Assembly (NCBI GenBank): GCA_030836185.1 | Contig: JAURQH010000093.1 | Location: 1-64,000 of the forward strand | DNA from: Planctomycetota bacterium | GTDB taxonomy: Bacteria > Planctomycetota > Planctomycetia > Planctomycetales > Planctomycetaceae | Direction: 5' to 3' | DNA: 64,000 bases | In this document: positions 36,064-46,478 of the stretch, piece by piece | Layout: each line of letters opens with the position of its first letter | How positions within the stretch are numbered: position 1 is the first letter of the stretch | Translations under genes and position numbers: made by a program | Notes under the pieces: generated by a model | What the model saw: only the letters and a program-made list of their open reading frames with translations | Told to the model about the DNA's origin: nothing | Databases searched by the model: none

Positions 36064-39000
36064 TTAGGATAATCCCTCAGATGTCTGCAACACTGATTTC
36101 AACCGGTTGAGCAGTTCCTCGTGATTTTCCAACGAACATCGCAAGAGCAGATAAGCTTGACGATCATCGGCAATTCGAAAGTCCTTGCCCGTAAGATGGG
36201 AAAGCTGGGCAATCTTCTTCTCATCGCGATAAGTCAAAACTGCAAACCGATCTTCTTCCAAGTGAATGTTTTCGATATCCCATTGTCGCGCATCCAGTTG
36301 CAGTGCCTTGAGTTGCAGCAAAATTTCGACTTCTGGCGGGAGCGGTCCAAAGCGGTCTCGCAACTCTTCCTGAATTTCCTCCAGTTCCCCGTAATCGTTC
36401 ACTAACGACAATTTCCGGTACATATCGATTTTCTGTCGCCCAGTGGTGACATAATCTTCGGGCAAATAGCCCGTGATGGGGAGATCAATGGACACATGCA
36501 GCAGATGCCGAAGCGGTTGATTTTTCATCTTTCGCACGGCGTTTTCCAGCAATTGGCAGTATAACTCGTATCCGACTGCCGAAATGTGACCGCTTTGTTC
36601 GGTGCCAAGAATGTTCCCCGCTCCGCGAATTTCTAAATCGCGCATCGAAATTTTGAACCCCGCCCCCAACTCGCTGTACTCCTCAATGGCTTTGAGTCTT
36701 TTAGTGGCAATCGGAGAGGGTGCTTTCTTTTCATCAAGCATCAGATAGCAATACGCTTTGTGACGAGAACGACCGACGCGCCCACGGAGTTGATGGAGGT
36801 CGGAGAGGCCGTAGTTTTGTGCTTGATTGATGAACATGGTATTCGCGTTGGGAATGTCCAAACCACTCTCAATAATCGTCGTGGCGACCAACACATCAGC
36901 TCGACCCGACAGAAAATCGTACATGCCAACTTCAAGTTCGGCTTCACTCATTTGGCCATGAACCACAGCAAATTTGGCTTCAGGAACAAGGCTCGCCAAT
37001 TTGTCTTTGATCGTCATGATGTTGTAGACGCGGTTATGAACAAAGTACGCCTGACCGCCACGATTCAATTCTCGCACTAACGCATTCCGAATCAGTTGAT
37101 CGTCCCAGCGACAGATATTTGTCTGGACGGCAATCCGTTCTTGCGGTGGTGTCACGAGATTCGAAATGTCACGAACTCCTAACAACGACAAATGCAAAGT
37201 TCGAGGAATTGGTGTGGCAGAAAGTGTCAAAACATCGACTTCCAACCGCAATTGTTTCAATTTCTCCTTAGCCTCAACACCAAACCGCTGTTCCTCATCG
37301 ATAACCAACATTCCCAAGTCTTGAAACTTCACATCTTGCGAGATCAAGCGGTGTGTTCCGACGACCAAATCGACAGCCCCCGATTCCATCCGTTCCAGAA
37401 TTTTCTTTTGTTCTTTTCTGGTACGAAACCGCGATAGTACTTCGATTTCAATCGGATACTCGGCCATCCGTTCACAGAATGTGCGATAGTGCTGCTCGGC
37501 AAGAACCGTTGTGGGAACGAGTATCGCCGCCTGTCGTCCCGCATCAATCGCTTTGAAGGCCGCTCGAATAGCCACCTCAGTCTTTCCGAAGCCCACATCT
37601 CCACAAATCAAGCGATCCATCGGTCTCGCTTGTTCCATGTCATGTTTGGTTTCTTCAATGGCGTGAATTTGATCCTCTGTTTCGTTGTACGGAAACGACG
37701 CTTCAAATTCTTTCTGCCAATGAGAATCGGGAGGACAGGCAATTCCCGGTCGCGATTCGCGGGTTGCCTGCAACCGAATCATGTCGCTCGCCATGTCGGC
37801 AACGGCTTGCGAGGCTTTCTCTTTTTTCTTCTTCCAGGTCAAACTGCCGAGCTTCGAAAGTCGCGGTAACGACTTCTTCGCTCCCACGTATTTTTGAACC
37901 AGATGAATTAGCGAAACCGGCACATAAATGAGAATTTTATCAGCAAACTCAATCGCTAAATGCTCTTCCGGTTGGTCATCTTTCTCAATCATTTTCATGC
38001 CGCGAAAACGTCCAATGCCATGAGACAAATGGACAACATGATCACCTTCCTGGAGATCCAGAAAATTGTCGATGGCGCGGGACTGAGCACTTTTCCGGCG
38101 ACGCCGGGGAGTCCGCTGAACATCCGATCGACCAAACAATTCGTGATCACCAATCACCATCAGCTTACGGTCGACAAGCCGAAACCCTTTTTGCACGCGT
38201 CCCAAACAAAGATGCACACGACCGGAGAGTCCCTCAACTTCCTCCAATAATTCACCAAGCCGTTCTTCTTCTCCCGGATTATGGCAGGCGATTAACACAG
38301 ACTCTTCCTGCGCCAATAGCCCAGAAAGTTCATTCAAAACCTGATGCTTGGGTCCAGTAAGACGTTCGACCGATTCCACATGCAAATTGAGCGAGGCAAC
38401 TTCTTTCCTCGATTCGCCCCCCAAAGCAGAGAGACTCACATGCGGTCTCGATAGACACGATTTAAGAATGGTTTCAGTCGTGTAAAGTCCGCGTGGATTG
38501 TCCAGCCGATTGAGATAATCACGACCTTCTTGCTGTAAATCCATCGGCTCAGACAATGCGATCAAATAGTCGCTGGGCAGATTTTCAAGAAGTGTTTCTC
38601 CGATATTCTCACCAACTTCTTCCCCTGAAAATTCGACCGGATTCACGACCGACAATTTCACGGAATCGAATGTTTCGAGAGTCCTCTGAGTCTCGGCATC
38701 AAACGACCTCAACGAATCGATTTCGTCACCAAACAATTCCAAACGGATTGGGTCGAGGGCATCGGGAGGGAAGATATCGACGATGCCGCCATGAATCCGA
38801 AACTCTCCCGGCGATTCCACCAGATTCACTCGATCAAACTTTCGTTCAATCAACCAATCCACTAATTCCTCAAGCTGAATCTCGATGCCAACTTTGAGCG
38901 TTCGTTCTGATGTTTCCAACGCGACTTTAGTCGGCACCGGCTGTAACAGTGCAGAGATTGTCGTCAGCACGAGAGAGGGAGGTTTGTCAGAATGAATGTT

Positions 39001-39348
39001 CGATAACGCCCGCAATCTGGCCCCAAAAATCGGGTCCGAGATGTTGTGTTCTCTCGGCAATGTTTGCCAGGCGGGGAAGACTTGCGGCGTTTCGTCCCGC
39101 CAGTCCGAGAAATCGTATTCCAGCTCTTCGAGCTCTGGTTGACGGGCGGCGATCACCAATAATGGTCGCCCCAACTCCCTCTGGATCGAGTCCAGAATCA
39201 GCGCGCGCGCGGACCCCCAGGCTCCTACAATCGAAACCGGCTGTTCCTTGCGGAGTGCGGTTGCGAGATCAGAGAAGCCTGTCGATTGCTGCATCAGCGG
39301 GATGAGGTCGGCCAGTTGGCGAACCTCGACAATCGATGAAGGCGACAT
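36064..39348 (-). CDS. mfd: Transcription-repair coupling factor
   Basis: The protein has 1094 residues. The UvrB-like N-terminus (about 15-330) includes the ATPase remnant and the UvrA-binding part. The RNA-polymerase-interacting domain begins with GDHVVHLSHGIGRFRGM near 435. Motor domain motifs are GDVGFGKTEVA near 582, DEEQRFGVEAK near 680, SATPIPRTL near 705 and QLRGRVGRS near 853. The TRCF C-terminal domain follows. Mfd pushes stalled RNA polymerase off DNA and recruits UvrAB for nucleotide excision repair. It is the first gene of a minus-strand run; the parvulin gene starts 95 bp beyond its stop. Identity is very secure. Confidence 0.96.
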   Translation of the reverse strand: MSPSSIVEVRQLADLIPLMQQSTGFSDLATALRKEQPVSIVGAWGSARALILDSIQRELGRPLLVIAARQPELEELEYDFSDWRDETPQVFPAWQTLPREHNISDPIFGARLRALSNIHSDKPPSLVLTTISALLQPVPTKVALETSERTLKVGIEIQLEELVDWLIERKFDRVNLVESPGEFRIHGGIVDIFPPDALDPIRLELFGDEIDSLRSFDAETQRTLETFDSVKLSVVNPVEFSGEEVGENIGETLLENLPSDYLIALSEPMDLQQEGRDYLNRLDNPRGLYTTETILKSCLSRPHVSLSALGGESRKEVASLNLHVESVERLTGPKHQVLNELSGLLAQEESVLIACHNPGEEERLGELLEEVEGLSGRVHLCLGRVQKGFRLVDRKLMVIGDHELFGRSDVQRTPRRRRKSAQSRAIDNFLDLQEGDHVVHLSHGIGRFRGMKMIEKDDQPEEHLAIEFADKILIYVPVSLIHLVQKYVGAKKSLPRLSKLGSLTWKKKKEKASQAVADMASDMIRLQATRESRPGIACPPDSHWQKEFEASFPYNETEDQIHAIEETKHDMEQARPMDRLICGDVGFGKTEVAIRAAFKAIDAGRQAAILVPTTVLAEQHYRTFCERMAEYPIEIEVLSRFRTRKEQKKILERMESGAVDLVVGTHRLISQDVKFQDLGMLVIDEEQRFGVEAKEKLKQLRLEVDVLTLSATPIPRTLHLSLLGVRDISNLVTPPQERIAVQTNICRWDDQLIRNALVRELNRGGQAYFVHNRVYNIMTIKDKLASLVPEAKFAVVHGQMSEAELEVGMYDFLSGRADVLVATTIIESGLDIPNANTMFINQAQNYGLSDLHQLRGRVGRSRHKAYCYLMLDEKKAPSPIATKRLKAIEEYSELGAGFKISMRDLEIRGAGNILGTEQSGHISAVGYELYCQLLENAVRKMKNQPLRHLLHVSIDLPITGYLPEDYVTTGRQKIDMYRKLSLVNDYGELEEIQEELRDRFGPLPPEVEILLQLKALQLDARQWDIENIHLEEDRFAVLTYRDEKKIAQLSHLTGKDFRIADDRQAYLLLRCSLENHEELLNRLKSVLQTSEGLS

Positions 39349-39406
39349 AGAACAAGTATTCTATCGTCCCCCTCATAAATGACGAGTGGCAATTGTCGGA
39401 ATTCCG

Positions 39407-39946
39407 TTATTCAGTCGGCTGCTCGGTCGGTTTTTTTCGCAAGTAATTCAAGGTCACACGCCGCACGATGGCAATCTGAATCGCAAACACAAACGTCATC
39501 AGAAGTAAGCCTAAAATATTGGCCAATAATTCGAAGGGAGAGGGTGCAAAACTGGGCCGGGAAACCACTAAGTAATCTAATACCAGCTTCGAGAAACTCA
39601 GAAAATATCCTAAGGAGCTCAACATTCCGGGCACAAAAATGATCCACACTCCAATCACGTGTGCCAGCTTGGGCTCCGATCCCACTCGCGTAATTTGACG
39701 GTAGCCAAAACCCTCACCCCATATTCTGGAAATCGGATCCCACAGGGCAACTCCCGAAATCGGACCACCGCAATTCAGGCACATATGACTGGTAGGTTCA
39801 CTCGAATGCCCACTCGGCTCAAAAGGTGTGAAGCATCGGGGACAAACCAGTTCATCGTCCTCCGACGACTCGACCGGCTCGGCCTGTTCGGCGAGATCTT
39901 CCCAGTTTGCAGGGAGTTCCTGATCGGTGGAGTTCGTAGTGGACAT
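39407..39946 (-). CDS. Zinc-ribbon membrane protein of unknown function
   Basis: The protein has 179 residues from ATG 39946 (a GTG four codons earlier is possible). The N-terminal part is acidic. A CPRC (about 35) and CLNCGG (about 57) pair looks like a zinc ribbon. Two long hydrophobic segments follow near 97-125 and 137-162, and the tail is basic. This architecture is seen in many uncharacterised bacterial membrane proteins. It lies 58 bp upstream of mfd on the same strand and could share its transcript. Function unknown. Confidence 0.7.
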   Translation of the reverse strand: MSTTNSTDQELPANWEDLAEQAEPVESSEDDELVCPRCFTPFEPSGHSSEPTSHMCLNCGGPISGVALWDPISRIWGEGFGYRQITRVGSEPKLAHVIGVWIIFVPGMLSSLGYFLSFSKLVLDYLVVSRPSFAPSPFELLANILGLLLMTFVFAIQIAIVRRVTLNYLRKKPTEQPTE

Positions 39947-40028
39947 GAAATTTCTCACTGGCGTTTGGGGAATAAACAGATTCTACTGAAATGAAGCAGA
40001 CTTTCATAAATTATTTCGGAGCGAACAG

Positions 40029-40955
40029 ATGACCTCGTTGAATGATTCCCGCCGTGACTTTCTAAAATCTTCAGCACTCGCAGCCGCAGCCCTGACAATC
40101 CCGAATTCGCTGCTCGCTTTGGATGATTGCACAGCCACATCTCACTCCGGCATGAAACTCTCGTTGGCCGCCTATTCCTTCAACCGGTATCTTCCCAACA
40201 GTTGGCGGGGCAAACCAAAACCTGATGCCTCGATGACACTCATGGATTTTATCGATTACTGCGGCGAACAGGGTGTCGAGGGGACCGAACTGACCGGGTA
40301 CTATTTTCCTGAAAAGGTCACGCCGGAGTATTTGGCTAAGCTGAAATCACATACGCAAAAACAGGGACTGGAGATCTCGGGAACTGCCATCGGAAATGAT
40401 TTTTGTGTGCCGGCAGGAGAAAAACTCGAATTTGAGCTGAATCGTGCCAAACTATGGATCGATCACGCCGCGGCCATCGGAGCCCCCGTCATTCGTGTCT
40501 TCGCGGGAAAGGTCCCCAAGGGAGACACCGAAGAAGCGGCCATCGAACGCTGTGCGGATACCATGAATCGAGCCTTGGCTTACGCGGGGAAGAAGCGAGT
40601 GAAGCTGGCTCTCGAAAATCATGGCGGCATCACGTCAACTCCCGAGCAAATGTTCTCAATCATCGACCAGATCAAACCGTCACCATGGTTTGGAATCAAT
40701 TTTGACAGCGGCAACTTCCAGACGGACGATCCTTATCGTGACTTGGAAAAAATCGCTCCCTTAGCGATCAACGCGCAGATCAAAGTGGTGATCAAACCGA
40801 ATCGCAAACCACAGCCCGCCGATTTTGCACGAATCGTGTCGATTCTCAAGAAAGCCAAATACCAAGGCTTCGTAGTGCTCGAATACGAAGAAAAAGCCGA
40901 GCCTCGCGAAGAAATTCCCGGCTATCTCAATCAATTGCGAGAGCTGATTTCCTGA
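40029..40955 (+). CDS. Exported sugar phosphate isomerase/epimerase-type TIM-barrel protein
   Basis: The protein has 308 residues; the ATG has GGAG eight bases upstream. A twin-arginine signal SRRDFLKSSALAAAA begins at residue 7. The mature part is an AP-endonuclease-2 TIM barrel: LAAYSFNRYLPNSWRG, VEGTELTGYYFPE, IRVFAGKVPKGDT, KLALENHGG with the metal-ligand Glu, and FGINFDSGNF. Family members bind a divalent metal and isomerise or epimerise sugars. The substrate is unknown. It is divergent from the zinc-ribbon gene and convergent with the unknown gene at 41045. Confidence 0.85.
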   Translation: MTSLNDSRRDFLKSSALAAAALTIPNSLLALDDCTATSHSGMKLSLAAYSFNRYLPNSWRGKPKPDASMTLMDFIDYCGEQGVEGTELTGYYFPEKVTPEYLAKLKSHTQKQGLEISGTAIGNDFCVPAGEKLEFELNRAKLWIDHAAAIGAPVIRVFAGKVPKGDTEEAAIERCADTMNRALAYAGKKRVKLALENHGGITSTPEQMFSIIDQIKPSPWFGINFDSGNFQTDDPYRDLEKIAPLAINAQIKVVIKPNRKPQPADFARIVSILKKAKYQGFVVLEYEEKAEPREEIPGYLNQLRELIS

Positions 40956-40967
40956 ACGACAGACAAC

Positions 40968-41006
40968 GAAAAAAGCGAGGAATCACATCGAGAGTGAGAC
41001 CTCGCT
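40968..41006. terminator. Hairpin terminator between convergent genes
   Basis: GCGAGG (40975-40980) and CCTCGC (41000-41005) form a stem. On the minus strand it is followed by six T residues, serving the gene at 41045. It could also work for the plus-strand gene, though the T-run there is weak. Confidence 0.65.
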
Positions 41007-41044
41007 TCAAATCAAATCAAACTGATAGTTGAACTGTTCCGGGA

Positions 41045-41731
41045 TCACCTGTCGTCGAGTGCGAGTGAATAACAAAGATTCTCGAATTGTTCCTGAAATT
41101 CCTCGGTTGAGGAATGCACGTGCTCGGCTTCTGTGATGAATTTCATGTCGTCGTCTCGTTCGAGTCCATGATTCATCAGGATGGCTTCCATACGTTCGAG
41201 ATCGCGACCGTACATCACCAAAAGCTTATGTTCGTCGAGCTGAACTTCCATTGGTTTACGAGGATTGAGCAAAGCAATTCCCGCACACCCATCGTTGGTC
41301 AACATTTCTTCGTAGTCGTACAGAGTACTCATCAGAATGGGCAACTCGATATGTTCACGATGACGATCACGATGTTCATCGCCCATGGAAGAATGACTGG
41401 TCTCCAACACTAAATCGACTTCATCACCCAGAGGCCGTACCAAGTCCAGAAACAGATCGAACAGATCAGGTTTGGATGCTGAGGCAATCAGCACAGGTAT
41501 CCGAACACCGGATGACTTATCGTCATATTGATCCCAGCGGTAACCCGCTTTAGGAACGACATCGAGTTCATAAGAAGGACGGACTGCATCTGTCAGCAGG
41601 AAATCGCCATAGCGATTAATTCCCAGATGAGCATCAATCTCTTCCTGAGAGAGAGTGGCGAATCCACCTGCCTGCTTTTGAGGCTGCTCGGTGTGATTTG
41701 TGCTTTTGAGAATTTTCTTGAGGAAACTCAT
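41045..41731 (-). CDS. Unknown soluble protein (228 residues)
   Basis: I do not recognise the family. It has no signal or membrane segment. The N-terminus is basic, then the body is acidic with beta-alpha alternation (VRIPVLIASASKPDLFDLFLDLV, DEVDLVLETSH, HIELPILMSTLYDYEEML, HKLLVMYGRD). His/Asp-rich DEHRDRHREHIE near 120 stands out and could bind metal. It is monocistronic, with a 465-bp gap upstream and a terminator downstream. Confidence 0.65.
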   Translation of the reverse strand: MSFLKKILKSTNHTEQPQKQAGGFATLSQEEIDAHLGINRYGDFLLTDAVRPSYELDVVPKAGYRWDQYDDKSSGVRIPVLIASASKPDLFDLFLDLVRPLGDEVDLVLETSHSSMGDEHRDRHREHIELPILMSTLYDYEEMLTNDGCAGIALLNPRKPMEVQLDEHKLLVMYGRDLERMEAILMNHGLERDDDMKFITEAEHVHSSTEEFQEQFENLCYSLALDDR

Positions 41732-42196
41732 TGCCGGGTAGTCCTGACACTTTCGGTTATCTCCCTTCGTCGCCGATCGTGAATGTGTGTAAGGTTGCTG
41801 CTTGCAACCGGTATCGTATCTGATCTTCGTTTCATCGGACGTCGCTCATCGACATCACCCTAACCTAGCACATGTATCCCCTTGCGTTCGATTACCCTGC
41901 CCATCACATGGGATTTTCCCCGAGAAAGAGGGTTTGTATGGTCTGACAGGGTGAATCAGATAAGCTGGTAGGATTTGGGTGAGTTCTCCGATTTCGCTGG
42001 GTCAAACGGTCTTCTACGATGTTTAACGATTGCCTCTTTTCAGCATCATTTCATCCGTGCGCCGAGCAAATCACGAATTGAATATTTTCAGAAACTCACG
42101 TCGGTCGGGAATCCAAAAGTGGGACTGTAGCGATTATAGGGATTCGCTAAGATTGTACAGGAAGCGACCGGCATTCACTCAGCAGGAAAGCACGAA
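41732..42196. other. 465-bp divergent intergenic region
   Basis: It holds a perfect 6-bp hairpin, GGTTGC (41793-41798) and GCAACC (41804-41809) with a 5-base loop, about 65 bp upstream of the minus-strand start. Otherwise I see no gene or RNA. It should contain promoters for both flanking genes. Confidence 0.55.
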
Positions 42197-43699
42197 ATGA
42201 CGATTAGTTGTTCTTCGCGAAGTCTCGCGCAACGCATGGGGTTGTTGATACTTCTCTCTCTCGCCATCAATTCGACATCACCTCTTTTCACGAGCGCACA
42301 AGAGTCTGTCAAAACTGAGTGGCAGGTGATGATGCTGGATCAGCAGCGGATCGGCTATGCGAGTCTCGAAACTCGTCAAGAGGATCAGATTCTCAAACTC
42401 AAACAATCGTCCCGCATGGAATTCCAACGCTTCGGGCAGAAAATTGAACTCGAAACAGAACTGCATACCGAAGAACTGACTGACGGCACATTGCGCTCGT
42501 TCCGATTTGAAATTCGGAACCCTCCCAACAAACCCACCCTCTCTTCAGGAACGATTCGCGGGAATCAACTCGATCTTAAGCTGACCGTCAACGGACGAGT
42601 AAGCGAGAAAAAAGTCACCCTGCCACCCAATCTCAAGTCTCCTCTTTGGCAAGAACGGATGTTTCGAGATCAAACCTTGAAGGAAGGTTTAGCGAATTCG
42701 TTCAACACCTGGTTGCCCGAACTTTCCAAAGTCAGCAATTTGAAATTTCGCGTCGATCAAGAACGTCAAACAGAAATGTTCGCTGGGAACAGAATGCGCG
42801 TCTATAAAGTCAACGTCGTCAACTCGGCGATCCCGACTCTGAAAATGCGTGGCTATCTGGATGACAACGGTCGTTGGGTGAAATCAGAATCTGACTTCTT
42901 CGGGAAAACACTTTATACCTATCAAGTCTCAGAGACAGAGGCGTTAAAAGAACTAGCAGGTGACGAACTCGATTTGGCGATGAAGACAATCGTCCGCGTG
43001 GGAGGACTCCGTGATCCACACCGACTCAGAGAAGTCACATATCGAATCACTCTCGAATCCGATGACCCCGCAGAGTATTTCGTCTCCGGCCCTTCACAAT
43101 CCATCAAGAAAGTGAACGACCGTACGATTCTGTTAACTGTCCAAAAGATCGAAGCTTCCCCGCGCACTGCAATCTCACGAAAACCAGACAACAAATATTT
43201 GCAACCAACCGAGTTTCTACAATCGAATGACTTCCGCATCGTGCAACTGGCACGACGCGCATCGGCAGGGATTGGCGATCCTAATCGGATTGCCGTCAAC
43301 ATGGAAAAGACGGTCCACGAAACTGTCCGCAATAAGAACTTTTCAACCGCTTTGGCGTCCGCCGCCGAAGTTGCCGAAAAACGTGAAGGCGACTGCACCG
43401 AACACGCCATGTTATTGGCGGCCATGTTGCGTGCGGAAAAACTGCCCTCCCGTATCGCAGTCGGTTTCGTTTATTCCGATCACTTTAACGGCTTCGCCGG
43501 TCATATGTGGACCGAAGTGTGGTTGAGGGACCGTTGGTATCCACTCGATGCGACTCTTGCAAAAGGGGGAATCGGTCCCGGTCATCTGAAAATCAGTGAC
43601 AGTGCCCTCGATGAAAATTCCCCCGCTCCCATCACATCATTTCTCCCCATGCTGCGACTCCTGGGGCAAATGACCATCGAAGTCGAAAAGAAACGGTAG
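42197..43699 (+). CDS. Exported transglutaminase-like cysteine protease family protein
   Basis: The protein has 500 residues, with AGGAAA before the ATG. A signal peptide (GLLILLSLAINSTSP) ends near 35. The first 350 residues are beta-rich without known motifs. The transglutaminase core domain is at the end: GDCTEHAMLLAAMLRA with C400, GHMWTEVW with H436 and YPLDAT with D451 form the Cys-His-Asp triad. Bacterial relatives cleave or cross-link peptides in the envelope; the substrate is unknown. It is convergent with the beta-helix gene, 22 bp apart. Confidence 0.87.
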   Translation: MTISCSSRSLAQRMGLLILLSLAINSTSPLFTSAQESVKTEWQVMMLDQQRIGYASLETRQEDQILKLKQSSRMEFQRFGQKIELETELHTEELTDGTLRSFRFEIRNPPNKPTLSSGTIRGNQLDLKLTVNGRVSEKKVTLPPNLKSPLWQERMFRDQTLKEGLANSFNTWLPELSKVSNLKFRVDQERQTEMFAGNRMRVYKVNVVNSAIPTLKMRGYLDDNGRWVKSESDFFGKTLYTYQVSETEALKELAGDELDLAMKTIVRVGGLRDPHRLREVTYRITLESDDPAEYFVSGPSQSIKKVNDRTILLTVQKIEASPRTAISRKPDNKYLQPTEFLQSNDFRIVQLARRASAGIGDPNRIAVNMEKTVHETVRNKNFSTALASAAEVAEKREGDCTEHAMLLAAMLRAEKLPSRIAVGFVYSDHFNGFAGHMWTEVWLRDRWYPLDATLAKGGIGPGHLKISDSALDENSPAPITSFLPMLRLLGQMTIEVEKKR

Positions 43700-43721
43700 T
43701 GAGTGGAGAGTTCAATCGGGA

Positions 43722-44927
43722 TCATTTTTTCGGAGTGTGAATCTCTTCTCCCAGGACGGGGTTCGCAAGATCGGTGTGTTGACTGGAGACGTTCGTTAAG
43801 ACATTTCCGTCGAGCAGGATGTTCGTCGAAGGTTCACCGCGTAACTCGATTGCCGGTGTTTGCAGTCCCGAAAAACCATTGCCCGAGATACCGACATGGT
43901 TCGTCCCTTCAAGCACCAAACCTGCCGCCAATAAGTCATTCGTCCCACGACGAACCTGGCCCTCACCGATATCGCTGTTGCTGAAGTGATTGGCGGCAAC
44001 AGTAATGCTGCCACTGTCGGGTCCCACACGGACGGCGTCTGCCGTCATCAGCGTGAACGTATTTGCTGAGATTGCACAACCGTGCGCATCACGAAGATCA
44101 ACTCCCGCTCCATTGTGGGCAATCACGTTCGCACTCACAGTGATGCCGTAACAATTCCGGTCCAGAATGATGGCCGTCCCCCGGCACTCTTCAATCATGT
44201 TTGCCGCGACGACGCTGCCATAGGTGTTCTCAATGACCACGCCATGTTGCAAATGATCATCCAGATTATTACCGGACATCGTCAAATTGAATCCATTGAT
44301 ACAATGCAAGGCATCGTTGTTCTCTTCAAACTGGTTCGCCGAAACGATGATATCATGACAGCCGAGGATGTTGAGTCCGACCTGTTTGTTGTAGGTGATC
44401 AGACAATCGGAAACTCGGGGATCTTCGTAACAATGGTCGAGTGTGATACCGTCTCCGCCATTCTCGCTGATGGTGACCGCATCGATGTGAATTTCATTGA
44501 TACGACGAGCCAGAATTCCGCTTCCACTCTTCTCATTCCCCGTGATGCGAAAGTTCGTCAATCGAACACGCCACAGGTTGTGTTTGTCGGTTTTGGCATT
44601 TTTGACCTCGGGATGCGACAACAAAATCGCCGGTTCGCCGTTGGTGTTGGTGTTGATGATATGTGTCGCAGTGCCTGCACCTTCGATGGTGATATCTTCT
44701 CCACGAATAATAAGCGGCTTGCTGATTTCAAACTGACCGGGCGGCAATCGGACAATGCCACCCTCTTTCGGAACCGCATCGATGGCCGCCTGTAATGATT
44801 CGTATTGAGAGGCGATGATCTCTGGACGAGCACCGGAGAGAGTGGTCGACTCTGGCTGTGTGACATTCAATCCCAACACGGCCAAAATCCCTGTGGTCAG
44901 AAACATCCCGGCAAAATATGTTTTCAT
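43722..44927 (-). CDS. Secreted right-handed parallel beta-helix protein
   Basis: The protein has 401 residues with a signal-type N-terminus (MFLTTGILAVLGLN). A pectate-lyase-like opening reads YESLQAAIDAVPKEGGIVRLPPGQF. Then about ten turns of the NxF/G-x-G-I pattern follow (SISANQFEEN, NGIVIENTYG and similar), typical of the Pectate_lyase_3/NosD beta-helix. Such proteins bind or cut acidic polysaccharides outside the cell. No catalytic set can be assigned, so it may be a binding protein. It is on the same strand as the DUF1501 gene, 41 bp downstream. Confidence 0.83.
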   Translation of the reverse strand: MKTYFAGMFLTTGILAVLGLNVTQPESTTLSGARPEIIASQYESLQAAIDAVPKEGGIVRLPPGQFEISKPLIIRGEDITIEGAGTATHIINTNTNGEPAILLSHPEVKNAKTDKHNLWRVRLTNFRITGNEKSGSGILARRINEIHIDAVTISENGGDGITLDHCYEDPRVSDCLITYNKQVGLNILGCHDIIVSANQFEENNDALHCINGFNLTMSGNNLDDHLQHGVVIENTYGSVVAANMIEECRGTAIILDRNCYGITVSANVIAHNGAGVDLRDAHGCAISANTFTLMTADAVRVGPDSGSITVAANHFSNSDIGEGQVRRGTNDLLAAGLVLEGTNHVGISGNGFSGLQTPAIELRGEPSTNILLDGNVLTNVSSQHTDLANPVLGEEIHTPKK

Positions 44928-44968
44928 GGTGAGCTTTCGAGAGAGATCAATTGTTGTGAAAGAGAAGT

Positions 44969-46342
44969 TCAGGAAAATAATTCATCAACCGGCTTTCCAT
45001 TACTAACTCGGAAGGAAAACCCGTCTGCGCCGTAGCGTTGTTCCAATGGGATATCGAGTGCCTGAAAGATGGTCGCTCCAACATCGGCATGAGAAACAGG
45101 ACGACCCGCCGCGACTTCTCCTCCAATTTTATCAGAGGCACCGTAGACAAATCCACGTTTCACGCCACCACCGGCAAACAGACCGGTGTAAGCGTTCGGC
45201 CAATGACCGCGTCCCCGCCCTTCTCCCTCAAATTTCGGGCTACGTCCGAATTCTCCCACCACAGGCACAAACGTGGTCTCCAATAAGCCACGGTCTTCCA
45301 GATCGGTGATGAGTGCAGAAAGTCCTTGATCGAGACGCGGTGCCGACCAACGCATTCCATACGGCCCGTTACCATACATGTTGTCGTTGCCACTATAGTA
45401 ACTGTCGTGCATATCCCAAACCTGGGTGACGGTCGGCTCAGTTTCACCCGGCGCGAGCCCCGGCCAGGCCGTGAGCGAAACAAGACGAACACCGGCTTCA
45501 ATCAAACGACGAGCCATCAACAAATACTGCCCCAGGGGATTTCTTCCGTAACGATCTCGCACCGCATCGGGCTCTTGCGTCAGATCGAAGGCTTCCCGAG
45601 CACGAGAACCGGTCACAAGATCACGAGCTCGTTCGTGCAAATCGGTCCATTGAGTAGGGCGTTTCTCGTCCTCTAACGACCGCAACAGATCAAACCGTTG
45701 CTGCAATCGCCGACCGTCCACTCCCTCCGGAGGATTGAAATGTTTCACCTGGAACAAAGACGCTGCCGGGTTATCGAGTTCGTGACCGATCCGCAAAGGT
45801 GCGTGCTCGTAGCCGATCTTGTGCAAGCCGTTGTTGTACCGGGGAACTTTATTCGTCCCTGTTTTCATATTGTGCAACCAGACATACGAGGGCATGTTGA
45901 CCGTTGATGGCTGGAAACGGGAAATCAACGACCCAATGAATGGTGAATCGTCGGCCGCGGTACCATTTGGCTGACCGGTCAACATCGTATGAGCGGCCGT
46001 CACATGCACGGTATCACGATGACTCATGGAACGAACGAGACTGAACCGATCCGCAATGGTCGCCAGCCGAGGCATCATTTCGGTGAATTGCACACCGGGT
46101 ATCGCGGTGGCAATCTGATCATAGGGGCCTCGTGTTTCCGATGGAGCGAATGGCTTTGGGTCGAGCGTATCAATGTGGCTCAATCCGCCGCTCAACACGA
46201 TGAAAATGCACGATTTTTCCGTCGCACCCAGTTCTTCGGCAGCTAGCAGGTTGGGCAAAGTCAGCCCAAGCCCCCCCAATGAGCCAGCTTGGATCAGCGA
46301 GCGCCGACTGAGGAAAGTCTGATTGTGGAGGAAACTGGACAT
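44969..46342 (-). CDS. DUF1501 (sulfatase-like fold) exported protein
   Basis: The protein has 457 residues. A twin-arginine-type signal (LSRRSLIQAGSLGGLG) starts near residue 12. The DUF1501 hallmarks are IFIVLSGGLSHIDTLDPKP, RSMSHRDTVHVTAAHTMLTG, and late GEFGRSPKFEGEGRGRGHWPNAY. The family has an alkaline-phosphatase/sulfatase-like fold and is greatly expanded in Planctomycetes, usually paired with a DUF1549/DUF1553 gene. No such partner is present here; neighbours are a beta-helix gene and an amidohydrolase gene. Function is unproven. Confidence 0.88.
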   Translation of the reverse strand: MSSFLHNQTFLSRRSLIQAGSLGGLGLTLPNLLAAEELGATEKSCIFIVLSGGLSHIDTLDPKPFAPSETRGPYDQIATAIPGVQFTEMMPRLATIADRFSLVRSMSHRDTVHVTAAHTMLTGQPNGTAADDSPFIGSLISRFQPSTVNMPSYVWLHNMKTGTNKVPRYNNGLHKIGYEHAPLRIGHELDNPAASLFQVKHFNPPEGVDGRRLQQRFDLLRSLEDEKRPTQWTDLHERARDLVTGSRAREAFDLTQEPDAVRDRYGRNPLGQYLLMARRLIEAGVRLVSLTAWPGLAPGETEPTVTQVWDMHDSYYSGNDNMYGNGPYGMRWSAPRLDQGLSALITDLEDRGLLETTFVPVVGEFGRSPKFEGEGRGRGHWPNAYTGLFAGGGVKRGFVYGASDKIGGEVAAGRPVSHADVGATIFQALDIPLEQRYGADGFSFRVSNGKPVDELFS

Positions 46343-46478
46343 CGATAAAGTCCGATTTCTGTTCGGATGATGAGTGCCGCCGAGCGCACGACGAAGTCAT
46401 CGAATAATCATCACATGAATAAAGACTAACGTGTTTATTGTCGAGTTTCACGCAGAGAATTTGATTTCACAAAGATCA